From positions 1 to 60,536 of the IMG/VR virus record IMGVR_UViG_3300044648_000299: a stretch of 60,536 nucleotides of DNA. The stretch is one strand, 5' to 3'. How positions within the stretch are numbered: the first letter of the stretch is position 1; the number at the start of each line of letters is the position of its first letter. Source of the DNA: a virus. This document shows positions 7,112-15,079 of this stretch, one piece after another. The notes beneath the pieces were generated by a model. It made no database searches. It was given only the letters and a program-made list of their open reading frames with translations, and was not told the DNA's origin. Position numbers and translations under genes: made by a program.

Positions 7112-7447
7112 TCAAGCCGGGCGGGTGTCTCTCCAGCCGCGGGAGTAGACCTTGGCGAGCTTCGCGGCGATCACGGCTTCGAGGTCGATCTTCATCTCGG
7201 CGGCGGTGACGAACGCGGTGATGACGACGTCGGCGAGTTCGTCGTGCATCTCCTCGGCGGTGCCGACGCGGCGGGCCTGCCCGGTGTAGCGGCGGTAGGC
7301 GCCGACGAACTCCCCGACTTCCTCGGCAAGGTTGAGGACCTGGCGCTGCACGGCGGTGTCCGGGTCGAAGCCGGCGTCGCGGAGCTTCCAGGTGATGTCC
7401 TCGGCGATGTCGGGCAGGGACGCGAGGGTGGTCGGGTTGGCGGTCAC
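7112..7447 (-). CDS. MazG-like nucleotide pyrophosphohydrolase
   Basis: A 111-residue protein with the all-helical MazG core: the metal-binding motif LAEEVGEF around residues 42-49 and DELADVV around 70-76, followed by KLAKVYSRGWR. Such enzymes hydrolyse NTPs or dNTPs to monophosphates. Phage copies are thought to adjust nucleotide or alarmone pools of the host. It starts with GTG overlapping the upstream stop (GTGA) and is the last gene of the operon, directly before the terminator at 7066-7103. Confidence 0.8.
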   Translation of the reverse strand: MTANPTTLASLPDIAEDITWKLRDAGFDPDTAVQRQVLNLAEEVGEFVGAYRRYTGQARRVGTAEEMHDELADVVITAFVTAAEMKIDLEAVIAAKLAKVYSRGWRDTRPA

Positions 7448-7644
7448 GGGTTGAGTCCTTCCTCGGGGCGGAGGCCGAGTGCGTCGAGCAACAGGGCCAG
7501 GTCGGCGGCGTCGCGGGCGTGGTTTCCGGCGATGGCCCGCACAGCCCGGCGGCGCTGTGCGGGTGCGACGCGGCCCTGCTGCTCGGTGAGCGGCACGGGC
7601 CGGGCGGTGACGCTGCCGCGGCCAGCAGCGAGATCCGCGCCCAT
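7444..7644 (-). CDS. Small protein next to RusA
   Basis: A 66-residue protein with an ATG overlapping the RusA-like stop (ATGA). The basic middle (PAQRRRAVRAIAGN) is followed by an amphipathic DAADLALLLDALGL helix. Similar short proteins commonly lie beside RusA and MazG genes in actinophages, but I know no function for them. It contains no cysteine. Confidence 0.6.
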   Translation of the reverse strand: MGADLAAGRGSVTARPVPLTEQQGRVAPAQRRRAVRAIAGNHARDAADLALLLDALGLRPEEGLNP

Positions 7645-8084
7645 CACGCCACCTCCACCAGCAGCCACAGCCCGCACGCCGGCGGCGGCAGGATCTCCGG
7701 CATCCGCTTCGTCATGTGCTCCGGCGTGTCATCCGGCACCAGGTGCAGGCCGGGCAAGTCCTTCCGGCCGCGGGCCAACGCGTCGCACATGACCTTCTGG
7801 AGCGCGACGAGGTTGTCCACGTCCGCCCGGCGCCGGTCGCCGGGTGCCCACAGGAGCTGCACGGTGATGTGCTCGCCGGCGGGGATGCGGCCAAGGCGGG
7901 CGAGGAGCACGACGTCCTCGATGACCTGCTTCACGGCGCGGTGGCGGATGGCCCAGTGGCCGGGTCGGGCGTTGCCGCGGAGGGTGTCCCACACGAGGCG
8001 CTTGCGCTTGCCCCGGACGATCTCCCACGCGGTGTCGTAGCGGGGCAGGTTGAGCCGGTAGGTCTGGCCAGTTGAGGGGATCAC
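7644..8084 (-). CDS. RusA-like Holliday junction resolvase
   Basis: A 146-residue protein. The central motif GDRRRADVDNLVALQKVMCDAL, followed by a later DDTPEHM, matches the RusA family, in which spaced aspartates (here D-x-D-N) coordinate magnesium for symmetrical cleavage of four-way junctions. The length fits the family. A GTG start overlaps the upstream stop. Together with the Rad52-like protein at 21156 it would resolve recombination intermediates made during replication. Confidence 0.8.
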   Translation of the reverse strand: MIPSTGQTYRLNLPRYDTAWEIVRGKRKRLVWDTLRGNARPGHWAIRHRAVKQVIEDVVLLARLGRIPAGEHITVQLLWAPGDRRRADVDNLVALQKVMCDALARGRKDLPGLHLVPDDTPEHMTKRMPEILPPPACGLWLLVEVA

Positions 8085-8623
8085 AGGCCCTCCCCGGTGG
8101 CGGCGGGTGAAGACGAGTGCGGCAGCGACGCGAACTCGCGGCCGAGCACGCTGTCCTTCTCGCGGGCGATGTCGTGCTGCTCGACGGTCCAGGTCGCCCA
8201 CTTCCTGAGTTGGCGGGCGCGGGTGTGCAGGAGCTGGCGGGCCTCGAAGCTGAGGATGGGGGTGGGCAGGTTGGCGAGCCGGTCGAGCTCGTCTGCGATG
8301 GCGGCCCAGACCGGTGCGAGGGGGTGCAGGTCCTCAGCAGCGGGGAGGTCTTGCGGTTCCGGGGCCGGGCCGGGACCGGGGTGGACGAGCACGGCCACCG
8401 CGGCGTTCCACGCGGCCACCACGTCGCGCCCCAGCAGGTGGCGCCACCCCTCGCGGCGGGACCTCTCTTCTGTGGCGCGCAGCCACAGCGACAGCGGCTC
8501 CCGCAGCGCCTCGGGTTGCATTGCGCTCAGGTCGTGCACGGCTTCGAGCAGCACGGCCCGGAACCGCTCGACGGTGACGCCGCTCATATCGGAGTCGACG
8601 CGGGGGTACAGGTCGTCAGCCAC
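8081..8623 (-). CDS. Hypothetical 180-residue helical protein
   Basis: A soluble, mostly helical protein with a Pro-rich linker around residues 90-100 (HPGPGPAPEPQ) separating two helical halves. Its GTG start overlaps the upstream gene by 8 bases. No cysteine pairs or catalytic motif are visible and no family was recognised. It sits immediately upstream of the RusA-like gene in the coupled operon. Confidence 0.6.
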   Translation of the reverse strand: MADDLYPRVDSDMSGVTVERFRAVLLEAVHDLSAMQPEALREPLSLWLRATEERSRREGWRHLLGRDVVAAWNAAVAVLVHPGPGPAPEPQDLPAAEDLHPLAPVWAAIADELDRLANLPTPILSFEARQLLHTRARQLRKWATWTVEQHDIAREKDSVLGREFASLPHSSSPAATGEGL

Positions 8624-9008
8624 GGGGGGCCTCCCCAGCAGCGGCGAGCGGGAGGCCGTGTCCGGGCAGGCCCATGCTGTTGCACACGCACCCCTCGACC
8701 GGTCCCCACGACGGGCACAGGCTGCGGTAGTCGGCGTGGTGGCCGCACGGCATGTTGGACGGTGGCGGTCCCTCGCAGTGGGTGACCTGCTTCCCGCAGC
8801 GGCAGCACGCGAGGTACGGGTTGGCGTACACGTCCCCGGTCGCGGGAATGCGGTAGGTGGCTCGGTCAGGCATGGGTGTCTCCCTCAGCAACCCAGCGGC
8901 GGAGAGCGCGTCGGCGATGGCGTCCACGATCGGCGCGTCGAGGTGCTGCCGGGCGATCCACCGGGCGGCCGCGAGCACGCCGCCGTCCGGGGTGGGGTTG
9001 GTGGTCAC
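8616..9008 (-). CDS. Hypothetical zinc-binding protein, 130 residues
   Basis: The N-terminal 45 residues are helical (AARWIARQHLDAPIVDAIADAL). The C-terminal part is cysteine/histidine-rich, with CCRCG, a later C, PCGHH, LCPSW and CVC. This would hold one or two zinc ions. An internal ATG (about 8873) could begin a shorter form carrying only the zinc part. The GTG start at 9008 overlaps the upstream stop. The function is unknown. Confidence 0.55.
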   Translation of the reverse strand: MTTNPTPDGGVLAAARWIARQHLDAPIVDAIADALSAAGLLRETPMPDRATYRIPATGDVYANPYLACCRCGKQVTHCEGPPPSNMPCGHHADYRSLCPSWGPVEGCVCNSMGLPGHGLPLAAAGEAPRG

Positions 9009-9454
9009 GAGCAGGACACCTCCAGGATCGTCATCGGCACCGCACCCGGCGTGTGCTCCTCGCACCACTCGGCTGTCCAGCGCGGCGTGGGGTGGCTCTC
9101 CCACGAGCCCGGCTTCACGCACGGCGGGAGGCCGTAGCGGGCGCACCCGTGCTCGTCGTCCTCGGCGAGGTGGGTGCAGGTGGCGCCGCAGCCGCAGGTG
9201 TCCCACACCGTGGCCCAGCGCGGCGACGCGTCCGCGAGGTCGACCGTCCAGGTGAGGTCGCCGTCGCGGTGGCCTGCGGCACGCCACGCGGCCCGCATCG
9301 TGTCGAGGTGGCGGCGGGCGACCGCCAGCGCCTGCTCCGGGTCGTCGGTGAGAACAGCGATCTGCTCGGTTTCGTCGCCGAGCCAGGAGAGGCGGATGCC
9401 GTCGTACTCGGCATCGGTGTCGATCTGCTCCAGCGGGAGGGGGTTGGTGCTCAC
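9005..9454 (-). CDS. Hypothetical 149-residue protein with Cys-rich patch
   Basis: GTG start overlapping the preceding stop. The first 70 residues resemble a small alpha/beta domain (IRLSWLGDETEQIAVL). The second half carries CGCGATC, a further Cys (HGC), PPC and a late WCEEH, consistent with metal binding. It is one of several Cys/His-rich proteins in this operon, and no family was recognised. Confidence 0.55.
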   Translation of the reverse strand: MSTNPLPLEQIDTDAEYDGIRLSWLGDETEQIAVLTDDPEQALAVARRHLDTMRAAWRAAGHRDGDLTWTVDLADASPRWATVWDTCGCGATCTHLAEDDEHGCARYGLPPCVKPGSWESHPTPRWTAEWCEEHTPGAVPMTILEVSCS

Positions 9455-9735
9455 CGCACACCACCCGCCGGGGTGTCCGAGCAGCACTCAGCGAGCCACC
9501 CCAGCGGCAGCGGCGACGGCAGCCGCAGCGCGGTCCCCGCCTCGAAGCCGTGGCCGCACTGCCCGCACCTGCCGGGGAACTGCGCGGGGAACCAGCCGGG
9601 CCCGGCCAGCAGGCGGGCGCGGTGAGCGTGCTGCTCGCGCGCGGCCTCCTCCTCGACGGTGCGCCCGGCGCGATGCTGGCGGCAGGCGCACTGCTCGACG
9701 AGGAGATCGGTGAGGTCACATCTCGTGTCGCCCAT
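9451..9735 (-). CDS. Hypothetical zinc-ribbon-like protein, 94 residues
   Basis: An ATG start overlaps the upstream stop (ATGA). The N-terminal third has three cysteines (C6, then CAC), the middle is a basic/acidic helix, and the C-terminal third has CGQCGHGF and ECC. This is the layout of a small zinc-ribbon protein. No function is known. Confidence 0.55.
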   Translation of the reverse strand: MGDTRCDLTDLLVEQCACRQHRAGRTVEEEAAREQHAHRARLLAGPGWFPAQFPGRCGQCGHGFEAGTALRLPSPLPLGWLAECCSDTPAGGVR

Positions 9736-9998
9736 CACGCACCGCCCTGCGAGTTGGCTCGTCCGTCCTGAAGGGGGTTGTCGTGCCAGATGACGGTGGT
9801 GCGCCCGTCGTGGCCGTGGATCGCCTCGACAGCGGTCATGCCCTGGGGCCAGGACACCTCGGAGGCGTAGCGGCCGAGCCACTTGATGGTGACGGTGCCG
9901 TCGGGCCAGAGGACTCCGTCGGCGACGTGGCCGGTGCCGGACGCGCCGGTGACGTCCGTGCGGCGGTCGAGCCAGAAGGTGCGCGGGGTGTCAGGCAT
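9735..9998 (-). CDS. Hypothetical 87-residue protein
   Basis: The sequence is beta-rich (TVTIKWLGRYASEVSW) with a central WPDG turn, suggesting a small beta-barrel fold. There is no cysteine and no family was recognised. The ATG lies a few bases inside the end of the upstream gene (stop at 9991), so it is coupled to it. Confidence 0.55.
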   Translation of the reverse strand: MPDTPRTFWLDRRTDVTGASGTGHVADGVLWPDGTVTIKWLGRYASEVSWPQGMTAVEAIHGHDGRTTVIWHDNPLQDGRANSQGGA

Positions 9999-10260
9999 GG
10001 GTGGTCTCCTCGCTCGTGAGCAGGTTTGCCCGTCGCAGCGCGTCGGCGATGTCCGGCACCAGGTGAACCCAGTGCTCATCGAGGTGCGATGCGGCGTGCC
10101 GCACACCGGCGCGCAGCTCCTCGGTGGCCGAGGTGGCGTCGGCGATGGCAATGTGGCTCTTCACCCAGCGGCGGATGAGGTCGTCGATGATGCGGTGCGC
10201 CAGCGGCTCGTCGTAGGCGCTCTTGGCGTACGGCCGGGCAGGCGGGGTGTCAGCGGGCAT
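9991..10260 (-). CDS. Hypothetical 89-residue protein
   Basis: A short helical protein (two amphipathic helices, residues about 20-60). Its ATG at 10260 overlaps the upstream reading frame by 11 bases. The C-terminus (IADALRRANLLTSEE) resembles the IADALSAAGLL segment of the 130-residue protein at 8616, so the two may share a small helical module. Function unknown. Confidence 0.55.
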   Translation of the reverse strand: MPADTPPARPYAKSAYDEPLAHRIIDDLIRRWVKSHIAIADATSATEELRAGVRHAASHLDEHWVHLVPDIADALRRANLLTSEETTHA

Positions 10261-10630
10261 CGGTGGTCTCCTCCACAACGAGGGCGGGCAGGGCGGTGGG
10301 GCGACGGCGCGGCGGGAGGAGGCCCATGCAGCAGAGTCCGCTGTCCCACTCGGCCAGCACCTCGACGCCCGCCGGAGTCAGAACCACGTCCGGGTCGGAC
10401 GTCGACGTCGCCAGCCCGCTCTCCCACACGTCGCTCACAGCGCGCTGGCGACGAGCGTCGGAGGGCAGGTCGGGTGCGATGAGCCAGTCGCGCGGGTCGT
10501 CGGTCGGGGCGATGGTGACGTGTCCGTCGGCGATCGCGATGAGGATGGCGTGGTGCAGGAGCGTGTGCTTCACGGCAGGTCCGTTCCGTCGAAGGTGTCG
10601 AGGTGTCGAGGTGTTGAAGGACGTCTTCAC
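10250..10630 (-). CDS. Hypothetical 126-residue protein
   Basis: The GTG at 10630 overlaps the upstream stop. A second GTG (VKHTLLHHAIL) about 19 codons later is an alternative start. The body alternates short helices and strands with a DVVLTPAGVEVLAEW segment that could be the wing of a winged helix. Direct repeats of GTCGAGGTGT lie near the N-terminal codons. No family is assigned. Confidence 0.5.
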   Translation of the reverse strand: MKTSFNTSTPRHLRRNGPAVKHTLLHHAILIAIADGHVTIAPTDDPRDWLIAPDLPSDARRQRAVSDVWESGLATSTSDPDVVLTPAGVEVLAEWDSGLCCMGLLPPRRRPTALPALVVEETTDAR

Positions 10631-11391
10631 GGCTGGTCTCCTCTCGAGGCGAGGGCTGCGGCGATCTGGCGTGCGTGCGTGTGCGGGGCCTCGCGCACGT
10701 CGGTCTCGGTGACGCCCAGAGGAGCGGCGGCGAGGGCGAGGGACCGGACGAGGTGCTCCCGAATCCGGCGAAGCTCCTCCACCTCGGCGCGCAGCTCGTC
10801 CCGCTCGCGGGCGTAGATCCGCAGGGCCTGCACCGCTGCCTGCACACCGTGCTCGTGGCCGATCGCGTACCGGTCGCCGACCTGGTAGCCCTGGACCTCC
10901 TCGCCCAGCCGCACCACATCGGCCCGCAGCGCGGCCACCAGGTCCACGGCCGTGTAGTAGCCGCGCACCTGGTCGTCGTCGCGCGGCACGCCCAGAGCGT
11001 CGGCCAGCGCGTGGTAGCGGATGCTCAGGTCAGCGCGCATCCCGGCGGCCTCCGCCAGCACCGGGGCGAACAGGCCCACCACCCGATCGACCGCCGCTTC
11101 CACAGCCTCCGGGCGCGTGTCCGCCGTCGACATCAGCTCCGCCACCACCAGCGCCAGCGCGTCCCGATCCGCCGGGACGACCTCGGCGGCCTCGGCGGCC
11201 TCCCGCGCCCGCACCACCAGCGGCCACAGCACCGCCATCGCCGCATCCACACACTCATCGGCAGGCCGACGCGACACCTCCGCCGACACCAACTCCCGCG
11301 CCGCGTCCCGGTCCTGGATGCGAGCCAGCCGGGCCTGCACCTCGGCCACGACCTGATCGTGCGACGGCGGCGGGCTGTCGGGGGCGGTCAC
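10627..11391 (-). CDS. Hypothetical coiled-coil protein, 254 residues
   Basis: A long, acidic, Ala/Glu/Arg-rich protein that is helical throughout, with heptad-like patterns around residues 75-115 and 190-215 (ERDELRAEVEELRRIREHL). There is no catalytic motif. It starts with GTG overlapping the PP-loop protein's stop, and such coupling often marks proteins that act together, but no partner is shown. Function unknown. Confidence 0.6.
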   Translation of the reverse strand: MTAPDSPPPSHDQVVAEVQARLARIQDRDAARELVSAEVSRRPADECVDAAMAVLWPLVVRAREAAEAAEVVPADRDALALVVAELMSTADTRPEAVEAAVDRVVGLFAPVLAEAAGMRADLSIRYHALADALGVPRDDDQVRGYYTAVDLVAALRADVVRLGEEVQGYQVGDRYAIGHEHGVQAAVQALRIYARERDELRAEVEELRRIREHLVRSLALAAAPLGVTETDVREAPHTHARQIAAALASRGDQP

Positions 11392-12422
11392 GCCGCCCGC
11401 TCCGCGTAGTCACTGAACAAATCCGGGCACGACGAGCACAAGGCGCCGGCCGCCGCTGTGGGGGGTTTGAGCAGTGCCCGAATCGCCGGGACGACCTCAC
11501 GCCCCTCCAGCACCGCGGTGACGTGCGGTGCCGCCCAGCCCCACGTGGCCAGCGGGTCAGGAACCCCTGCTGCCCGTGCCGCCTGCTCTAGGGAGGTGAT
11601 CTCGGCGTCCACCTCCGGGTACCAGTCGCGCAGCTGCTGCCGCTCGCCGTCCTTGGCGTAGGAGCCACACAGGCACTCGCCGGACATGTGCAGCACGTCG
11701 GCGACCGGGTTGCGGGGCAGGTCGGGGTGCATCAGGCGGTAGGTGTTCATGTCCAGGGTGGTCCAGTTCGCGATCGGGGACGTCCAGATCACCGAGTCCT
11801 CGCGCTCGTGCAGCGGGATCGGTGTGCGGCCGCGCCGCAGGTTGCCTGCACGACGCGCGGACTCCGCCCGGCGGCGGCCGGCGACGAACACGACGCGCTG
11901 GCGGCGGCCGTTGGTGACGAGTTCGCGGCGGACTTGGCGCAGGGCGCGTTCCTTGATGCGCTGGAACATGCGGTGGTGCTGGGCCGGGCCGGGGAAGCCG
12001 TGGCGGAGCACGAACTCGCGGTAGGTCGATCCGGCGGGTGGGTGGCGCTCCAGCAGGGGCAGGTTCCAGGCGGCGGCGGTGTCGCGGACGAACTGCCGGG
12101 TTTGCTCGATGCCGATTCCGGTGTTGGCGTGCACGGCGTGGGTGACGTGGGTGCGCATGAGGTGGGCGAGGAGGGTGGAGTCGTGGCCGCCGGACCACAG
12201 CAGGCAGGTGGCGGTGATGGTGCGGTCCCCGCGGTGGGCGGCGATGCCGTCGGCGTGGATGCGGTGGGCTTGGGCGATGAGGGCGTGGACGCGCTGCTCG
12301 CGTTGGGGGCGGGTGAGGGTGGCGACGATTGCCGCGGGTGTGGGGGTGTCGAGGGCGGGGTTGAGGGGGTCGCCGGCCCAGGCGTCCGCGACCGGGAACA
12401 GGCCGTCGTCGGGGGCGGTCAC
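11388..12422 (-). CDS. PP-loop sulfurtransferase / PAPS-reductase-like protein
   Basis: A 344-residue protein. The PP-loop SGGHDS lies at about residues 77-82, within LLWSGGHDSTLL, and marks an ATP-pyrophosphatase of the PAPS reductase/DndC/adenine-hydrolase-like group. The usual SGGKDS lysine is replaced by histidine. Cysteines in CLCGSY and LCSSC near the C-terminus could bind a metal centre. In phages such proteins are found widely and have been linked, without proof, to DNA or nucleotide modification (the Dnd phosphorothioate pathway uses a related enzyme). No other dnd gene is visible here. GTG start at 12422, coupled on both sides. Confidence 0.75.
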   Translation of the reverse strand: MTAPDDGLFPVADAWAGDPLNPALDTPTPAAIVATLTRPQREQRVHALIAQAHRIHADGIAAHRGDRTITATCLLWSGGHDSTLLAHLMRTHVTHAVHANTGIGIEQTRQFVRDTAAAWNLPLLERHPPAGSTYREFVLRHGFPGPAQHHRMFQRIKERALRQVRRELVTNGRRQRVVFVAGRRRAESARRAGNLRRGRTPIPLHEREDSVIWTSPIANWTTLDMNTYRLMHPDLPRNPVADVLHMSGECLCGSYAKDGERQQLRDWYPEVDAEITSLEQAARAAGVPDPLATWGWAAPHVTAVLEGREVVPAIRALLKPPTAAAGALCSSCPDLFSDYAERAA

Positions 12423-12892
12423 GGCTGGCTTCCCCCGGACACCCGCACGGGGCAGCCCACGAAGTGCCCGCCGTCGTCGCGCCGTTGCCCGCCGCACATG
12501 CACTCGGTGGTCGGGGTCCACGGCTGGTCCGGGGAGTGCCGGGTGACGATCGTGCCGCCGGGGAGCTTGGACAGGGTGTAGAGGGTGGACCACGGCGAGT
12601 TGTGCGCGGTGGTGCGGACGCTGGGGTGCTGCACGGCCCACTGCTGCCGGGGCTCGGCGGTCGGGGTGGGTGATGCACCCCCAGACGGTGCGGGCGGGTC
12701 GATGTGGTCCGCAGCGGCGGTGATCGCGGCGGCCAGCTCACGCAGCTTCGGCGCGTCCTTGGCGAAGAACGCCTCGATCGGCCACGTCTCCTGGGTGTCG
12801 GTGCCGATGGCGATGGTGACGTCGCTGCTGTCGTCGATGTCCACGGAGATCCAGACGTCGTTGATGCCGACGACGGTGCGGGTGTCGCTCAT
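12419..12892 (-). CDS. Hypothetical 157-residue protein with C-terminal Cys cluster
   Basis: ATG overlapping the upstream stop. The N-terminal 60 residues are a beta-rich acidic domain (VWISVDIDDSSDVTIAIG) followed by a short helix. The C-terminal part has CMCGG and VGCP, likely a zinc site. A Pro/Ala/Ser linker separates the two. No family was recognised. Confidence 0.55.
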   Translation of the reverse strand: MSDTRTVVGINDVWISVDIDDSSDVTIAIGTDTQETWPIEAFFAKDAPKLRELAAAITAAADHIDPPAPSGGASPTPTAEPRQQWAVQHPSVRTTAHNSPWSTLYTLSKLPGGTIVTRHSPDQPWTPTTECMCGGQRRDDGGHFVGCPVRVSGGSQP

Positions 12893-13149
12893 CGGTCCCC
12901 CAGGGCGGTGTGGATCGCGCGGACCGTGGCGCAGCAGGGCGTGGCGGCGTTGAGGTACTGGCCGCACTCCAGGCACTCGGACCAGCGATTGCCGTCCTCG
13001 TCGGGCCGCTCGACCTCGGTGTGCAGGGCGAGCACGGCGAGCAGGGCGGTCCCGTACTCGTCCATCGCGACGCTGTCGGGGCTGCCCTCGGCGGCGTCCA
13101 GGCGCTCGGTGATGCTGGCGCTGAGGTTGCGCGGGGTCGGGATGGGCAT
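12889..13149 (-). CDS. Hypothetical zinc-ribbon-like protein, 86 residues
   Basis: A helical N-terminus (about 50 residues) is followed by a compact cysteine cluster CLECGQYLNAATPCC, the form of a treble-clef or ribbon zinc site, and a C-terminal helix. ATG start, with ATGA overlap to the gene before it. Function unknown. Confidence 0.6.
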   Translation of the reverse strand: MPIPTPRNLSASITERLDAAEGSPDSVAMDEYGTALLAVLALHTEVERPDEDGNRWSECLECGQYLNAATPCCATVRAIHTALGDR

Positions 13150-13496
13150 CAGGACTCCTCCTCCGGGGCGGGCCGATCGGTGACGAGGCCATCGACGAGC
13201 AGGTCCCGCGACGCCGCCAGGGCCAGATGACACGCCCGGTACGTCTCCGCACGGACAGCAGCAGCGGTCCGGGACTCGGCGGTGGTGGCGCTGAGCGTCT
13301 CGTCGAGTGCCGTGGCTGCCGCCGTCTCCCAGGTGCGGATCAGGTGGTTGAGCTCGGCGGTGATGTCGTCGGCGGTGTCGGTTTGCGTGGCGGCGATCTG
13401 TGCCTGGCCCAGGATTTCCAGGTCGCTGATGACGGTGTCGTAGGCGTCGCGCACGAGCCGGTGCAGATCGCGGCCGGGGATCGGGGTGTCGGCCAT
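13149..13496 (-). CDS. Hypothetical helical protein, 115 residues
   Basis: An all-helical, Ala/Thr/Asp-rich protein with no cysteine except near the C-terminus (YRACHLALAAS). ATG at 13496, one base from the upstream stop. The composition suggests a small helical bundle, but no family was recognised. Confidence 0.55.
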   Translation of the reverse strand: MADTPIPGRDLHRLVRDAYDTVISDLEILGQAQIAATQTDTADDITAELNHLIRTWETAAATALDETLSATTAESRTAAAVRAETYRACHLALAASRDLLVDGLVTDRPAPEEES

Positions 13497-13497
13497 G

Positions 13498-13719
13498 TCA
13501 GGACTCCTCAGGGGCGACAGCGGAAGCGGGGGCGAGGAGCTTCGCGGCGATGGCCTGCCTGATCTCCTCGCCGCCCTCCATGCGCTCGGCGAGGTCGAGC
13601 ACGGCGGCCAGGGCGGCGTGGTGCCGGGCGGCCACCTCGGTGCGGTCGGGGTTCTGGGCGTCGTTGACGAGCTGGAGCAGGATCGGGCCACGCACGTCGG
13701 TCGGGATCGGGGTGCTCAT
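13498..13719 (-). CDS. Hypothetical helical protein, 73 residues
   Basis: Short helical protein (LQLVNDAQNPDRTEVAARHHAAL followed by a LDLAERMEGGEEI helix). ATG overlaps the upstream stop (ATGA). It shares the MS/ADTPIP-like N-terminus with its neighbour at 13149, perhaps by duplication of the start region. Confidence 0.55.
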   Translation of the reverse strand: MSTPIPTDVRGPILLQLVNDAQNPDRTEVAARHHAALAAVLDLAERMEGGEEIRQAIAAKLLAPASAVAPEES

Positions 13720-13907
13720 GGGGTGTGGGTCTCCTCGGTCGCGGGGGTGGGGCCGGCCATCTCGGCGTCGGTGACGGGACCGCCGTAACCGCGCGCGATG
13801 GCGGCTTCCACGGCGGCAGCGGTGCGGGTCAACGGGCCGTGCACCGGGTGCTCCCGGTTCTCGGCGATCTCGGCGAGCCAGTGCGGGTTCAGGTGGAGCG
13901 TGCGCAT
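13716..13907 (-). CDS. Hypothetical protein, 63 residues
   Basis: ATG at 13907, four bases after the upstream stop. It begins LHLNPHWLAEIAENREH, followed by an Ala-rich helix and a Pro/Thr tail. Small, soluble, unassigned. Confidence 0.5.
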   Translation of the reverse strand: MRTLHLNPHWLAEIAENREHPVHGPLTRTAAAVEAAIARGYGGPVTDAEMAGPTPATEETHTP

Positions 13908-13910
13908 GGG

Positions 13911-14198
13911 TCAGCCCTCCAGGGCGGTCGGGACGGGGACGTGCTCGGGGCAGTAGTCGCCGTGCTCGTCGCACTGCCAGCCCTGCGTGCGCAGGTAGGC
14001 GCGGGCGACCTCGAAGCGGGCGCGGCGGTCGTCCTCGACATCGACGAGGTAGTCCGCCTCGTGCGTGTCGCCGCAGTGGTCGCAGAACACGCCTACCTGC
14101 GTCGGGTAGTAGTCGCCGGAGCGGATCGCGGTGTTGACGCGGTTGGCCTCGGCGGTGGTCGGGTGCGGGGTGATGAAGCCACGCGGGTCGGTGTCCAC
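13911..14198 (-). CDS. Hypothetical zinc-binding protein, 95 residues
   Basis: A GTG start at 14198 lies 71 bases after the upstream stop, an unusually large gap for this operon. The protein carries CDHCGDTH in the middle and CDEHGDYCPEH near the end, giving four Cys and several His for one zinc site. No family was recognised. Confidence 0.6.
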   Translation of the reverse strand: MDTDPRGFITPHPTTAEANRVNTAIRSGDYYPTQVGVFCDHCGDTHEADYLVDVEDDRRARFEVARAYLRTQGWQCDEHGDYCPEHVPVPTALEG

Positions 14199-14253
14199 GT
14201 CGTGCTCCTCGGGTCGCGGAGGTGGGGTGGGGGTGTCCGCGTGGTGGTGCGGA

Positions 14254-14271
14254 GACCCCCGAAGCGGGGTC
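14254..14271 (-). terminator. Short hairpin between two genes of the operon
   Basis: GACCCCCGAAGCGGGGTC can pair over 7 bases around a CGAA-type loop, at the stop of the gene at 14270-14473 and before the gene starting at 14198. It has no U tract, so it may only weaken read-through or stabilise the message. Confidence 0.5.
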
Positions 14272-14473
14272 AGGCGGCGCGGTAGGTGCGGACGCGCGCT
14301 CCGTCGTCGGCGAGCCACACGCCCGACCGGGCCGGGTCCGGGAAGACCTCGACCGAGCCGATCCGGACACCGGCCGGGGTGCGGACGCCGTCGACCGGGA
14401 CGTACTCGGGCCAGCGGTCGCCGACGCCGACGAAGATGCCGATGTACTGCTCGGCGCGCTCCAGCTCGGTCAC
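14270..14473 (-). CDS. Hypothetical protein, 67 residues
   Basis: GTG start overlapping the upstream stop. A helical N-terminus (TELERAEQYIGIFVGVG) is followed by a beta-rich half (GVRIGSVEVFPDPA ... VWLADDG). Unassigned small soluble protein. Confidence 0.55.
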   Translation of the reverse strand: MTELERAEQYIGIFVGVGDRWPEYVPVDGVRTPAGVRIGSVEVFPDPARSGVWLADDGARVRTYRAA

Positions 14474-14646
14474 TTCTGCTCCTCGGGGTTCGTGGGGGTG
14501 GCGGAGGTGGTCTCGCCGTGGGTGCAGTCGGGGTCGCCGCACGCCGGCGCCCACACGTAGCCGAACTCGTCCGGCTCCTCACCGCGGCACTCGCCGGGAT
14601 CGATGTCCGGGCCGAGGTCCTGGCCGTAGCCCGTCCCGGCGATCAC
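14470..14646 (-). CDS. Hypothetical acidic protein, 58 residues
   Basis: GTG start overlapping the membrane-protein stop. Strongly acidic, with three cysteines and a CGDPDCTHG motif that may bind a metal. Too short to classify. Confidence 0.5.
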   Translation of the reverse strand: MIAGTGYGQDLGPDIDPGECRGEEPDEFGYVWAPACGDPDCTHGETTSATPTNPEEQK

Positions 14647-14879
14647 GACGCGCCACCATCGGTGCGCTTCTCGCGCCGAACCGACACCACGACGGCGCTG
14701 AGAACGCCCAGGAGCACGATCGCGGTCTCGGCACGCCACTCGGTCCACAGATGCGCCACCGGGCCGCTCAGGGCCGACAGGGCGCCCAACAGCCACCCTC
14801 CCGACCCGAACGGGGCGAGGATCAGCAGCCACATCGCCACCGACACGGCCGTGATCGCCGCCAACCTGCGGCGCGTCAC
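14643..14879 (-). CDS. Small membrane protein, 78 residues
   Basis: Two hydrophobic segments (about residues 7-25 and 50-67) separated by a short loop with WTEWRAE, and basic ends (MTRRR... and VRREKR) that would stay in the cytoplasm. GTG start coupled to the upstream gene. The two-pass layout with both ends inside would suit a small regulator of membrane processes; nothing more can be said. Confidence 0.6.
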   Translation of the reverse strand: MTRRRLAAITAVSVAMWLLILAPFGSGGWLLGALSALSGPVAHLWTEWRAETAIVLLGVLSAVVVSVRREKRTDGGAS

Positions 14880-15079
14880 CGGGTCACCGCCACAGCACCG
14901 GACACCGACTCGACCACCAACTGCGGGCGGGCAGGCACCGTGGCGCGGGTGTCCACGGTGACGCCGATGACGTACAGGACCAGGGCGAGCGCACCGAGCG
15001 GGAGCAGCCAGCGGACGTCGTGGACGGTCTGGCCGAGGTAGCCGTCGGACAGCCGGTGCGGCCGGGAGTGGGCGTTCAC
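14876..15079 (-). CDS. Small single-pass membrane protein, 67 residues
   Basis: GTG start overlapping the stop of the zinc protein upstream. One membrane segment (WLLPLGALALVLYVIGVTV, about residues 25-43) follows a His/Arg-rich N-terminus. It is coupled to the next small membrane protein, and the two may work as a pair. Confidence 0.6.
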   Translation of the reverse strand: MNAHSRPHRLSDGYLGQTVHDVRWLLPLGALALVLYVIGVTVDTRATVPARPQLVVESVSGAVAVTR

